From assembly GCA_964444825.1 (NCBI GenBank), contig CAYUIS010000025.1, forward strand, positions 1-45,617: 45,617 nt of DNA, written 5' to 3'. A program made the translations under genes and the position numbers. The stretch's first letter is position 1. Each line of letters opens with the position of its first letter. Below the pieces are notes generated by a model. It worked only from the letters and a program-made list of their open reading frames with translations, was not told where the DNA came from and made no database searches. Below, in pieces: positions 32,649 through 40,955 of this stretch. Origin of the DNA: CAYUIS01 sp964444825 (lineage in GTDB: Bacteria; Chloroflexota; Anaerolineae; B4-G1).

Positions 32649-33344
32649 TCAGGGCGCCACGGTGGGGACGACCGGGTCCGCCGTTCGGGCAAAGATGACC
32701 TCCCGGAAACCCAGCGCCAGGATCAGGTTGCGCACGTAGGTCTCGGCATTCACCTGGGCCATCTCCAGTATACCATCCTCCAGAGCCACGTTCAGGATCT
32801 CTTGCTCCGCCGCCCGGCGCGCCTCTGTCTCCAGCGCCGGGTTCATCCCGATCACACCTGTGTCACGATCGTAGACGTACGAGTCCTGATTGTCCAGAGT
32901 GACGATCAGTATCTCCGCCGCTGGCAGCGTCACGACCACCGTCCCCTCCTCGGCCAGGATGATGTCATCCTCCCCCATCTTGCCCAGGTCCACGCCGGCG
33001 ATGATCTGGCCGTGGGCCACCAGGATCAACCGATCCCCAAACAGAAAGGCAAACGACCCCTGTCCCGACTCTGCGGTGATGACCTTCTCGACGGTGTAGG
33101 AGGCGGTCTCCAGCCGGCTGAGGCTGCGCACCTGCCGGATGATGCTCACCGGGTCGGGGATGATCGTCGGCGTAGGGTTCGTGATCTCCTCGAACCGCTC
33201 CTCCAGCGCCCGCTCCGCCTCCTCCAGGGGACGGGCCAGCCGCTGCACAGTACCGACCAGCATGTACCCACCCACCCCGACGACGACGATAGAGACCAGG
33301 ATCAACAGCAGTAGAAACGTGTTGAGGTTAAATTTCGAGTTCAT
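32649..33344 (-). CDS. DUF4230-family membrane-anchored protein
   Basis: The start is ATG 33344, eight bases after AAGGAG; that site is made of the last codons of the preceding ligase gene. The 231-aa product has one N-terminal helix (about 9-30), a short Glu-rich coil (RALEERFEEITN), and a DUF4230 domain (about 50-220). The domain shows the typical LETASYTVEKVITAE, GQIIAGVDLGKM, VVVTLPAAEIL and a C-terminal helix with ILNVALEDGILEMAQ. The family has no known function; it is found on the outer face of the membrane in many bacteria. It is the last gene of the three-gene envelope operon, five bases from the ligase stop, and convergent with the site-2 protease gene. Confidence 0.85.
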   Translation of the reverse strand: MNSKFNLNTFLLLLILVSIVVVGVGGYMLVGTVQRLARPLEEAERALEERFEEITNPTPTIIPDPVSIIRQVRSLSRLETASYTVEKVITAESGQGSFAFLFGDRLILVAHGQIIAGVDLGKMGEDDIILAEEGTVVVTLPAAEILIVTLDNQDSYVYDRDTGVIGMNPALETEARRAAEQEILNVALEDGILEMAQVNAETYVRNLILALGFREVIFARTADPVVPTVAP

Positions 33345-33349
33345 CCGCC

Positions 33350-35341
33350 TCACTCCTTTTTCAGTGCCAACCACTGCACAACACCCAACGCGAGGAAAAA
33401 CACAAATGCCAAGTCGATGACAAAGTAGGAAGCATCCACCAACCCGTGCGCCAGGAAATCCACCATCCCCCCCATCATACCGAGAGCCAGGGCGCGCCGG
33501 TCGGCATCAACCAGGCGGCGCAACGGCAACACCTCCCGCCAGAAACCGACCTGCAGCCACAGCCCGGCGACCAGCCCTCCCAATCCCAGCCGGCATCCAT
33601 AGTCCAGGAACACATTATGCGGGTGGGATAGATCCGGCTCCTGCCACGCCGCCGGCAGGATGTAGCGACCCCGATACTGGTACAGGAAATTGTCCGGTCC
33701 GACGCCAAGCCAGGCGTGATCCCAGAACATCATCCAGGACGAGCGCCAGAGCTGGAGGCGGAAAAAGGTGGTCCCGCTGCTGGTATCGAGCAGACGCGCA
33801 AAGCGCGGCGTCCGTAGCAGTGGGATCGCGGCTACCGCCGCTGCAGCCAGCCCTCCCACCGACGCCCACAGCCACCGCCCGCCCGCCAGGATGCCCAGCG
33901 CCAGCAGTGAGAGCGGCACCCCCAGGATCAAGGCCCCTTTTGAGAAGCTGAACAGCAGGGCCAGCCCGACCGGGAGGATGGCCAGCCCGTATCCAAGACG
34001 ACGAACACGCTCGCGGCCAAACAGCCCGACCGCCACCACCAACGGTAGCACCCGCCCCAGGTATAGACCGGCGTTGTTGGGCGAGCCATAGACCGAACGC
34101 AGCCGCCGAAAGCCCTCTTCGGCGGTGATGATGTTGACGCCCAGGCCAAACTGCACCAGCCCGATCAGGGCCACCACCGCTGCCCCCAGCACGAAAAAGT
34201 CGACCACGCGCCACATCTCTCGACCACCCAGGCGGCTGGTGCGTAGCATCAGGTAAAAGAGGGCCGGCTCCAGAATAGCGACCCGCAGCTCTCGTAGCGC
34301 GACGTGGCGAAAATCGGCGTTCAGGCTGGAGACGACGGCCACCATCACAAAAAGCAAGGCGGCCAGGTCAAGCGACGAGAGACACCTGAGATTCGCTGCT
34401 TTGTGCTTGCCACTCCGCACCACCTGCCTCACGCCCCACGAGAGCGCACACAGGAGCACGAGGATCTCTGCCAGCGTAAAGCTCTTGCCAGCCAGGTCTA
34501 CCGGGTGCATATAGAACGGCGCCGTCGCCGCGACGAACGCGAGGCCCAGATCGAGCCGCAACACGACCAGCCCGGCCAACGCGACGCCAGCGATCAGCCT
34601 CAGCCACAGCCAGGGGGAGAAGGTGAATACACCCAAGACGACCAGGGTCAGCGGAAGGTGGAGATGGTGATAGCGAGGAGAAAGAACACACACTGCCTCC
34701 GCTTCCTCCCCAGCCCTCTGATCCCTAGTATCCTGATCCCTCTGCCCCCCCTCCCTCACTCCCCTGCCCAGACCGATCAGACAGAAAAGCCCCACTGCCC
34801 CGAGTCCAGCCAGCGCCCACCGGTGCCCCGCCAGATCCGGTGTGCGGCTCACACGCCAACCCACCAACGGCCACTGGTCCCATCCCCGGTCGGCCACGAT
34901 AACCGCCTCGTGAGGACCGTCCGCCAGGCCGCTGGCGACCCGGATCGTGACCACCTGTTGAGTGTAGTCAGGTGAGGTGAGCACTAAATAAGCGCCCCGG
35001 CCCTCCCGGGGCAGCCGGTTGGCTGGCCGACCGTCGACGCTGACAAAGAGGTTGCCGCGATAGTCACCCCGCCGCACGCGCAAGACCAGGCCGGTGCCAG
35101 CGAACGGGATGCTCACCCGGTCGGTCCCTCGCTGGCTGCCCAACTCGCTGGGATCAGCCCCCCGCTCCGAGAACTCCCACTCCCCCTCCCACTTTGCCTC
35201 ACCCGATAGAGGCGTGACCTCGACGCCGGCGCTCTGAAGTACGACCCGTCGCTCGAGGGCCAGGACCAGACCACCGAGGGCCAGGCTTACCAGCAGGCCC
35301 ACCGCACACACCAGTGTCAGCGTGCGTGGATAACGATTCAC
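33350..35341 (-). CDS. O-antigen-ligase-like membrane protein with N-terminal extracytoplasmic domain
   Basis: The start is GTG 35341, two bases after the stop of the lipoprotein gene. The 663-aa protein has a first helix (about 8-27), an outside beta-rich domain (about 35-165, with WEGEWEFSE, VRRGDYRGNLFVSVDGR), and then about ten helices. The ligase domain contains YGSPNNAGLYLGR and the external loop LGVGPDNFLYQYRGRYI followed by SHPHNVFLDYGCRLGLGG, typical of WaaL/Wzy-type enzymes. Members transfer or polymerise undecaprenyl-linked glycans outside the membrane. The substrate is unknown. The extra N-terminal domain looks like a glycan-binding fold, by inference. Translation is probably coupled to the upstream gene, as only weak G-rich signals precede the GTG. 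Confidence 0.82.
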   Translation of the reverse strand: MNRYPRTLTLVCAVGLLVSLALGGLVLALERRVVLQSAGVEVTPLSGEAKWEGEWEFSERGADPSELGSQRGTDRVSIPFAGTGLVLRVRRGDYRGNLFVSVDGRPANRLPREGRGAYLVLTSPDYTQQVVTIRVASGLADGPHEAVIVADRGWDQWPLVGWRVSRTPDLAGHRWALAGLGAVGLFCLIGLGRGVREGGQRDQDTRDQRAGEEAEAVCVLSPRYHHLHLPLTLVVLGVFTFSPWLWLRLIAGVALAGLVVLRLDLGLAFVAATAPFYMHPVDLAGKSFTLAEILVLLCALSWGVRQVVRSGKHKAANLRCLSSLDLAALLFVMVAVVSSLNADFRHVALRELRVAILEPALFYLMLRTSRLGGREMWRVVDFFVLGAAVVALIGLVQFGLGVNIITAEEGFRRLRSVYGSPNNAGLYLGRVLPLVVAVGLFGRERVRRLGYGLAILPVGLALLFSFSKGALILGVPLSLLALGILAGGRWLWASVGGLAAAAVAAIPLLRTPRFARLLDTSSGTTFFRLQLWRSSWMMFWDHAWLGVGPDNFLYQYRGRYILPAAWQEPDLSHPHNVFLDYGCRLGLGGLVAGLWLQVGFWREVLPLRRLVDADRRALALGMMGGMVDFLAHGLVDASYFVIDLAFVFFLALGVVQWLALKKE

Positions 35342-35343
35342 AC

Positions 35344-36921
35344 CTACCACCGCCAACGGACGGCCACCACGCCGCCCTCGTCGCTCAATTGGTGCACCCC
35401 GCCATCGCTGGCGGCGATCAAATACAGATTCCCCTGATACACGACGATCAGTTGATCCTCTCCCGGCCCCCAGGCCATCTCGGGGTAGTCGAGGCCGATC
35501 TCTCCCCTCGGCGGAAAAAGCAACCGCCGATCGGAGCCATCCCGATCCATCACGTAGAGATCGTATCCGCTCGTCTGGCTCACGTAGGGACTGCGCGCCC
35601 GGCCAAAGGCGACCAGGTCTCCCGTGGATGCGTATCGGGGCGCTGCCCACATCCCCGCCTCGCTGACCAGCTCCGCCGTGATCGTCCCATCGGCGGCCAG
35701 CGCCCACACGTCGAACACCGGGCTATCCTCGGGCTCACCACCGGCCGGTGCAGGACCGTGGAGCGCGGCGATGATAAACTCGGCCTCCGGCGAAAAACTG
35801 ACCGTCGGTGTCCAGACCCAGGGCGCGTACGAGCGGAACGGGGGAAAACGTGTCAGCGTGGTCTGCTGTCCATCGTAGAAGCGGATGACGCCCACCTCGT
35901 CGGCCCGGGCATAGGCCAACTGGCGTCCATCGCTCGACCAGGCATAGGTGGTGCCCCACCAACCATACACCCCCCCACCACTCGGCTCCACGATCCGCCT
36001 CTGATCCCTCAGTTCACCGTCGTCTATGATCAGCCGGGCAACCCAGAGATCGTTTTCCGCCCGCCAACCCGGATTGCCCTCGGCCGGCTCGCCGGTCGAG
36101 TAGACGATACGGCAGCTCGGCCTCTGGGACGCCAAGCGGCAGGTGGGTTCCCAGTCCGCCCAAAGGACCCCATCAATCGCCAAGCGCACCGCCTCCGCGT
36201 CAGCCCTCGCCGTCTCGATCATCCACAGGGTATTCAGCGGTGCGGTTTCGCCGCTCTCGGTGGGCGCCCGCGTAAAGAGCAGGTGGGAACCACCTGGCGA
36301 GAGCGCAAGCACGCGGCCATCCAGGTCACCCGCATAAGTCAGTCGATGTTGATTGGAACTGACCGTCCGTATGGCCCACACATTCCGGTTAGCGAGATAG
36401 GCCACGGTCCCAGTAATGGTCACGGGGCCCCGCTCCGCCTGCACACCGACCAGGATCACCTCGGTGCGGGGTTCTTGGAGCGTGACCTGGCGCACCAGAC
36501 GCCGCTCCACGCCGACACCATCCTCCAGCACGAGCCGGTAGGCCAACTCCTCGATGCCGGTCACGCCCGGCTCCAAAAGACGGGTCTCCCCAGCAGGGAT
36601 CGAGGCATCCCTCATCGTCTGCCGCTCAAAGGGGATCTCGCGCTGTTCCGTCTCGGTGCGCACCTCGACCCGGATGATGCGCACCGTCATACCTTGTTCG
36701 ACAAAGGTCGGTTCAACCGGTTCCACGCGATCGTCCTCGTCCAGCGTGACGCCGGCCTCGGCCAGGAGATCTCGCACGGTCAACGTGTCGGTCGTGAGCG
36801 TGCGGGTCTCGCCGTCGACCGTCAGCGTGACATCGCGAGAGCCACTGGGCTCGGCGGGGAAACACGCCGTCAGCGAGACGAGGAGTAAGAGTTGGATTAG
36901 GATCGTCGCCCATCTGCGCAT
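35344..36921 (-). CDS. Lipoprotein with DUF348 and G5 domains and a TolB-like beta-propeller
   Basis: The start is ATG 36921, just downstream of a strong promoter. The 525-aa product has a lipoprotein signal with lipobox LTAC (Cys near residue 20). A DUF348 ubiquitin-like domain follows (about 30-80, VTLTVDGETRTL and TVRDLLAEAGVTL), then a G5 domain (about 82-158, ending TEVILVGV), and a propeller of six to seven blades (about 175-525) with repeated LALSPGG, QLAYAR and VSFSPEAEF-like strands. DUF348-G5 pairs usually sit next to cell-wall lytic domains in Rpf/YabE proteins; here a TolB-like propeller replaces the enzyme. The protein is likely anchored outside and binds glycan or peptidoglycan. 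It heads the envelope operon with the ligase and the DUF4230 protein. Confidence 0.85.
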   Translation of the reverse strand: MRRWATILIQLLLLVSLTACFPAEPSGSRDVTLTVDGETRTLTTDTLTVRDLLAEAGVTLDEDDRVEPVEPTFVEQGMTVRIIRVEVRTETEQREIPFERQTMRDASIPAGETRLLEPGVTGIEELAYRLVLEDGVGVERRLVRQVTLQEPRTEVILVGVQAERGPVTITGTVAYLANRNVWAIRTVSSNQHRLTYAGDLDGRVLALSPGGSHLLFTRAPTESGETAPLNTLWMIETARADAEAVRLAIDGVLWADWEPTCRLASQRPSCRIVYSTGEPAEGNPGWRAENDLWVARLIIDDGELRDQRRIVEPSGGGVYGWWGTTYAWSSDGRQLAYARADEVGVIRFYDGQQTTLTRFPPFRSYAPWVWTPTVSFSPEAEFIIAALHGPAPAGGEPEDSPVFDVWALAADGTITAELVSEAGMWAAPRYASTGDLVAFGRARSPYVSQTSGYDLYVMDRDGSDRRLLFPPRGEIGLDYPEMAWGPGEDQLIVVYQGNLYLIAASDGGVHQLSDEGGVVAVRWRW

Positions 36922-36931
36922 AACAGCAGCG

Positions 36932-36959
36932 ATTATACCAGGCCGACAGGGTTTGACAA
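36932..36959 (-). promoter_or_regulatory. Promoter of the lipoprotein-ligase-DUF4230 operon
   Basis: Minus strand: TTGTCA, 16-nt spacer ending TGG, then TATAAT, so both a -35 and an extended -10. The -10 box is only ten bases from ATG 36921, so the transcript should start zero to four bases before the start codon. Confidence 0.8.
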
Positions 36960-36981
36960 AGCCACCCACCGCGTGTATAAC
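36953..36981 (+). promoter_or_regulatory. Promoter of the acyl-CoA dehydrogenase gene
   Basis: TTGACA (perfect), 17-nt spacer, TATAAC. The -35 box overlaps the -35 box of the opposite promoter almost completely (36953-36958 versus 36954-36959). Confidence 0.8.
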
Positions 36982-37029
36982 GTGCCCCAGCGACCACATC
37001 CTGCCCCTGGCGAAAGGAGAAGAACGGCT

Positions 37030-38298
37030 ATGTCCACCGATTATCTCATCAGCGACGCGGACAAGGCGTTGCGCGAGCGAGTGCGGGACTTTGTGGCTTC
37101 CATACCACGCCAGCTTTTGCTCGACATGGACGCGGAGAGGGTGACCTTTCCCAAAGAGTACCTCCAGGAGGCTGGCAGCCGCGGACTGCTGGGGTTGCGT
37201 TTCGACCCCCGGTGGGGCGGTGGCGGGTTGGGCTGGACGTCCGAGCTCGTCGCCCTGGAGGAGGTGGGCGTCCTTGGCACTTCGTTGGCCTGCCTCTACT
37301 CGCTGGTCTCTATCGTGGGCGAGGCCATACACGCCTTTGGCACACCCGCACAAAAGGAGCGGTACCTGGCGCCGGCGCTCCGGGGGGAACTGGCCTTTGC
37401 CGAAGGGCTGACCGAACCGACCGGGGGGTCCGATTTCTTTGGCGCGAACACCACCGCCCGGCGCGAGGGAGACACCTTCTACCTCAGCGGCCAGAAGCGC
37501 TTTGTCGTCGGGGCCGAGGGGGCCGACCTCCTGCTGATCTATGCCAAGGTCGATACCATGCCCGACCCCAAGCGCGCGATGACGGCCTTTCTGGTGGAGA
37601 GGGGGCCCGGGGTGGAGGTCCACCACGTCTATGGGCTGATGGGCACCCGCGGCGGTGGCACCGGGCGGATCGTCTTTCGCGATACGCCGGTTCCCGTCGC
37701 CAACGTGCTGGGCGGTGAGGGCGGGGTCGGACAGGGCAGCGAGGTCTTTCACCGCATGATGATCCCCGAGCGTATGACGTCGGCCGGCGGGGCCGTCGGG
37801 ATGGGGCGAGCCGCTATCCAGATCGCCGCCCGCTACGCCGACCGCCGCCGCGCCTTTGGTGAAAAGATCCGCCGCTTCGAAGGCGTGAGCTTCAAGATAG
37901 CCGAGAGCCTGACCCTGCTCGACGCCGCGCGGGCCTTAAACCACGCCGTCGGTACCACCATCGACGGGGCAGCCTCGCCCGGTAAGGTGCGCCGCCTGGT
38001 CTCGGAGGCGAAAAAGTTCTCCACCGAGACCGCCTGGACCGTCGTCAACCACGCCATGCAGATACTCGGCGGCATCGGGTACACAGACATCTACCCGGTG
38101 GAGCGCCTGCTGCGCGACGTGCGGCTGATCACCATCTGGACCGGCACGAACGAGATTATGGACCTGGTGATCCAGCACGAGTTCTACCGCGAGTTCCTGA
38201 CCGCTCCTCCCCTCGGCCGGGACGTGGAGGCGGACGCGGAGGGAGCCGGTCTTGAGGACGAAAAGGTGTACAACGAGCCGGGCGAACGGACCGGATAG
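37030..38298 (+). CDS. Acyl-CoA dehydrogenase
   Basis: A 422-aa FAD-dependent dehydrogenase with the three usual domains: N-terminal helical (1-120), beta (121-230, with LTEPTGGSD and SGQKRFV) and C-terminal helical (240-400, with RRAFGEKI and QILGGIGYTDIYPVERLLRD). It oxidises an acyl-CoA to the 2-enoyl-CoA and hands electrons to ETF. The catalytic Glu of short- and medium-chain enzymes (YEGT) is Thr371 here (IWTGT), while Glu247 in PERMTSAGG lies where isovaleryl- and long-chain acyl-CoA dehydrogenases keep their base. That points to a branched- or long-chain substrate. AAAGGAGA lies nine bases before the ATG, and a consensus promoter is 49 bases upstream. Confidence 0.92.
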   Translation: MSTDYLISDADKALRERVRDFVASIPRQLLLDMDAERVTFPKEYLQEAGSRGLLGLRFDPRWGGGGLGWTSELVALEEVGVLGTSLACLYSLVSIVGEAIHAFGTPAQKERYLAPALRGELAFAEGLTEPTGGSDFFGANTTARREGDTFYLSGQKRFVVGAEGADLLLIYAKVDTMPDPKRAMTAFLVERGPGVEVHHVYGLMGTRGGGTGRIVFRDTPVPVANVLGGEGGVGQGSEVFHRMMIPERMTSAGGAVGMGRAAIQIAARYADRRRAFGEKIRRFEGVSFKIAESLTLLDAARALNHAVGTTIDGAASPGKVRRLVSEAKKFSTETAWTVVNHAMQILGGIGYTDIYPVERLLRDVRLITIWTGTNEIMDLVIQHEFYREFLTAPPLGRDVEADAEGAGLEDEKVYNEPGERTG

Positions 38299-38349
38299 GG
38301 AACAGACCCATCGGCGCTATGCAGATCCCGAATGCACGAGGAGGATAAA

Positions 38350-39270
38350 ATGGTCCGGAACCTATCTGCACGCGATATTCGAGACCTGGGATTTGATTGG
38401 CCCAAGTATGCCATGATCGAGGAATACAAAGTCATAGAGGATGGCAAGGTGGACCTAAGCAGAACGATCGAAAAAATGCAGTCAAGCCGGTCCTACTATA
38501 GAAAACAACTGAATCAAGCTTTTAATTTCAAGCAGCAAACGGGCGCTGATTACGCCGACTTTACCGACCGTTTCGACGACAACGCCCGTATGGAGCGGGA
38601 ACTGGGCCAGGCGATTGCCTATCTCCAGGAGATAAAGGCGGCAATTGAGGCAGCTGATCTAGCCACAACCAGTGAGGATCAAGTGACAGCAGTGAAAGAA
38701 CTGCACCATCCTTTTGAGTGGTTGTCCGAAGCCAATCAACGGCGTGTCTTTATCGTTTCCACGCTGCTTGCCATCGTGGTGATGACCATCCTTCAGGTGC
38801 TCGGACGCCCCCTCAACACCGAGGCTGCGCCTGCAGGCATCGTGTCGTTCGAGTTGGCGGGGAGTATTTTGACGGCAGAGCGTATGCTAGAGTCGTGGGG
38901 CGACGCGGGACGGGTCTATGCTGGTCTCAGCCTTGGCATCGACTATTTCTTTCTCGTCACGTACGCGGTTGCGATTGGGCTAGGCTGTGTGTTGGTCGCC
39001 CGCAGCTTGGCGCGCCGATCCCGGTTTCTCTCGGTGGTGGGGATCCTACTCGCGTGGGCACAGTTCGGCGCGGCGCTCCTGGATGGAGTGGAGAACTATG
39101 CGCTCATCCGGGTGCTGCTCGGATCGCAGCGAGAGCTGTGGCCGCTGACGGCGCAGTGGTGCGCGCTGGTCAAGTTCCTTTTAGTCGTGCTCGGCCTCGT
39201 GTATGTGGGATTGGGCGCCATCTTCGCCACAGTGACAAGACCTCGCAGGTCCAGTGACACCGCCGCATAA
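38350..39270 (+). CDS. Hypothetical protein with four C-terminal membrane helices
   Basis: I do not recognise the family. The start is ATG 38350, five bases after GAGGAGG; an ATG at 38332 has no site. The 306-aa protein has a soluble, charged, helical N-terminal half (1-125, with ERELGQAIAYLQEIKAAIEA as a likely coiled segment) and four membrane helices (about 132-150, 195-220, 228-250, 275-298). The membrane part carries IDYFFLVTYAVAIGLG and DGVENYALI, with acidic residues in or near helices. It begins 51 nt after the acyl-CoA dehydrogenase and may share its transcript. No function is proposed. Confidence 0.75.
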   Translation: MVRNLSARDIRDLGFDWPKYAMIEEYKVIEDGKVDLSRTIEKMQSSRSYYRKQLNQAFNFKQQTGADYADFTDRFDDNARMERELGQAIAYLQEIKAAIEAADLATTSEDQVTAVKELHHPFEWLSEANQRRVFIVSTLLAIVVMTILQVLGRPLNTEAAPAGIVSFELAGSILTAERMLESWGDAGRVYAGLSLGIDYFFLVTYAVAIGLGCVLVARSLARRSRFLSVVGILLAWAQFGAALLDGVENYALIRVLLGSQRELWPLTAQWCALVKFLLVVLGLVYVGLGAIFATVTRPRRSSDTAA

Positions 39271-39325
39271 CCGGCGCAATTACGGCCCTGGACATCATCG
39301 AGCCACGTGTGATCGCTTCCTGCGC

Positions 39326-40775
39326 CTACCGGCTGCCCTTGAACGCTGCCGCCCATTGGACCGTCAGTTGAACGTACAGATCGCCGAAACGCGCGCTCGG
39401 CTCGATGTACGATCCCTCCACCCATTCNNNNNNNNNNNNNNNNNNNNNNNNNNNNNNNNNNNNNNNNNNNNNNNNNNNNNNNNNNNNNNNNNNNNNNNNN
39501 NNNNNNNNNNNNNNNNNNNNNNNNNNNAACAAAATCCGGTTGTGTGGGCAGCACGGCCTCCCACGTCTGGGCATAGTAAGCGCCGCCGGCCCGGTCCCGG
39601 GCGAATGGCTCGCTGCTCACCCGCAGATCAACACAGTGAGCCTGGTCTGTGTTGAGATCGTTCCACCCTGGCATCACCGTTCCCACCCACAGTTTGGGCT
39701 GCCCGGTCTGCTGCTCCCAGTCGCGCACCCAACCGGCCCACCGGGGCGCGCTCGTGTAAGCGCTCGGGCAGCAGGCGTGGTCGATCTTGTAGACGAACAA
39801 GCCGTCAAAGACCGCCAGATAGGCCGGTTCTAGCCCCTCCGCAATCCACCAGGTAGCGTGGTGAGGGTCCACGGCATCACGCACCCGTCTCCAGACCTCA
39901 ATCGCGGCAGGGTGAGACCCACCCGCCCCTGGCACGCGATACAGATCGCTGAACATGATGACCGGCTTCCCGCTCACCCGGAAGAAGCGGGGGTGCCCGC
40001 TGTAATTGCCGATGATGTGATGCAGTGCGTCTATCACGCCCTGCTGGTTGGCGCTGGGTAGAATGTGGTATAAGAACGTCACCGTCGAGTCAAAGCCATC
40101 CGGGGAGTGGCCCAACACGTGGCCGAAATTGACGTCGGTGCGGTCGTCCGGGGCGAACCAGTGCACGGCAAACCCATCCAGGCCGGCCGCCTGGGCCTGC
40201 CCGATGTGACGGGCGATCACGGTCGGATCGTCCGACTGGTAGACGCCATCTCGCGGCTGGTCACCACCCGAGCTGCATCCCGTGCCCCAAGTCCCCGGAT
40301 CGTACCACGGAAAATAGTTGGCCAGGACGGCGGGCGCGATCTCGCCGTGCACGCCGAGCGCCTGAAAGTCGGAATCGACCGCCCCCCTCCCAGCCGGGGC
40401 AGCCACCACACCAGCAGCCTCAGAGACTGTGACCGTCAGGGCCGTGGTCAGCGCTGGAACCGAGGTGTGCGTGGGTTGTGGCGTCTCGGTGGCGGTCGGC
40501 GTGGCCGCCGGCGTGTCGGTCGGTATCGGTGTCGGCGTGTCCGTTGGCGCCGCTGTTGCCGTTGCTGTTGCCGCCTCCGTAGCCGTCGGCGCCTCCGACG
40601 GTTCAGCTCCGGCCGCGTCGATACCGTGGAGCCCTGGCGTACGGGTCACCGTGGGGCCGGGGGGAGGTGTAGGTCCCGCGCGAAACTCCCGCCAACTCAC
40701 GGCCAGTACCAGCGCCAGTACCAGAACAAGCCCCCATTTCAAACCCCTCTTCAAGTTCATCCGCACGCGCCCCAT
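39326..40775 (-). CDS. GH99-like glycoside hydrolase, membrane-anchored, gap-interrupted
   Basis: An N-terminal helix (about 15-28) is followed by a long Pro/Thr/Ala linker (about 35-115, TPTATETPQPTHT type) and a GH99-like catalytic domain. The domain begins with ANYFPWYDPGTWG and goes through DGFAVHWFAPDD, GKPVIMFSDLYR and KLWVGTVMPGWND. The assembly gap removes part of the barrel; directly after it come EWVEGSYIEPS and the end GDLYVQLT. In GH99 the EWxEG glutamates are catalytic, so the enzyme may be active on alpha-mannosides or related glycans outside the cell. The frames on the two sides of the gap differ, which fits a gap whose true length is a multiple of three. AGGAGAGG lies six bases before ATG 40775. 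Confidence 0.8.
39428..39527. other. Assembly gap (100 N) inside the GH99-like gene
   Basis: A placeholder gap of exactly 100 N. The reading frames either side only join if the true missing length is divisible by three, which 100 is not. Confidence 0.95.
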
Positions 40776-40897
40776 TCAAGCCCTCTCCTGGCCATATCCA
40801 GCACCTCACCAAGGTAACGATGACAGACCCTCATTCAGTGCAGCTCCACAGCACCTCGGGCGCTGTTCAGATCGCAAGAAACTCGTACCATGCATCA

Positions 40898-40950
40898 TCG
40901 TCATTCCGAACGAAGTGAGCAATCTCCTGTGCACGACGACCAGACTCCTC
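40898..40950. repeat. Possible dispersed intergenic repeat
   Basis: CGTCATTCCGAACGAAGTGAG followed by a complementary-looking CAGACTCCTCGCT resembles a degenerate intergenic repeat I recall from several bacterial genomes (the TCATTCCGAGCGAAGCGAGG type). Only one copy is present here, so the identification is tentative. Confidence 0.35.
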
Positions 40951-40955
40951 GCTAC

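Noticed and set aside
35342..35707. 122-codon N-terminal extension of the ligase-like protein
   Set aside because: This Arg/Gly-rich stretch is another frame of the lipoprotein gene; the first membrane helix follows GTG 35341.
35314..36888. 524-codon plus-strand frame opposite the lipoprotein gene
   Set aside because: The opposite strand has a lipobox, DUF348, G5, a propeller and a strong promoter; this frame is an antisense shadow.
36973..37029. GTG start 19 codons upstream for the acyl-CoA dehydrogenase
   Set aside because: It overlaps the -10 box, so it lies upstream of the predicted transcript start; ATG 37030 has a good ribosome binding site.
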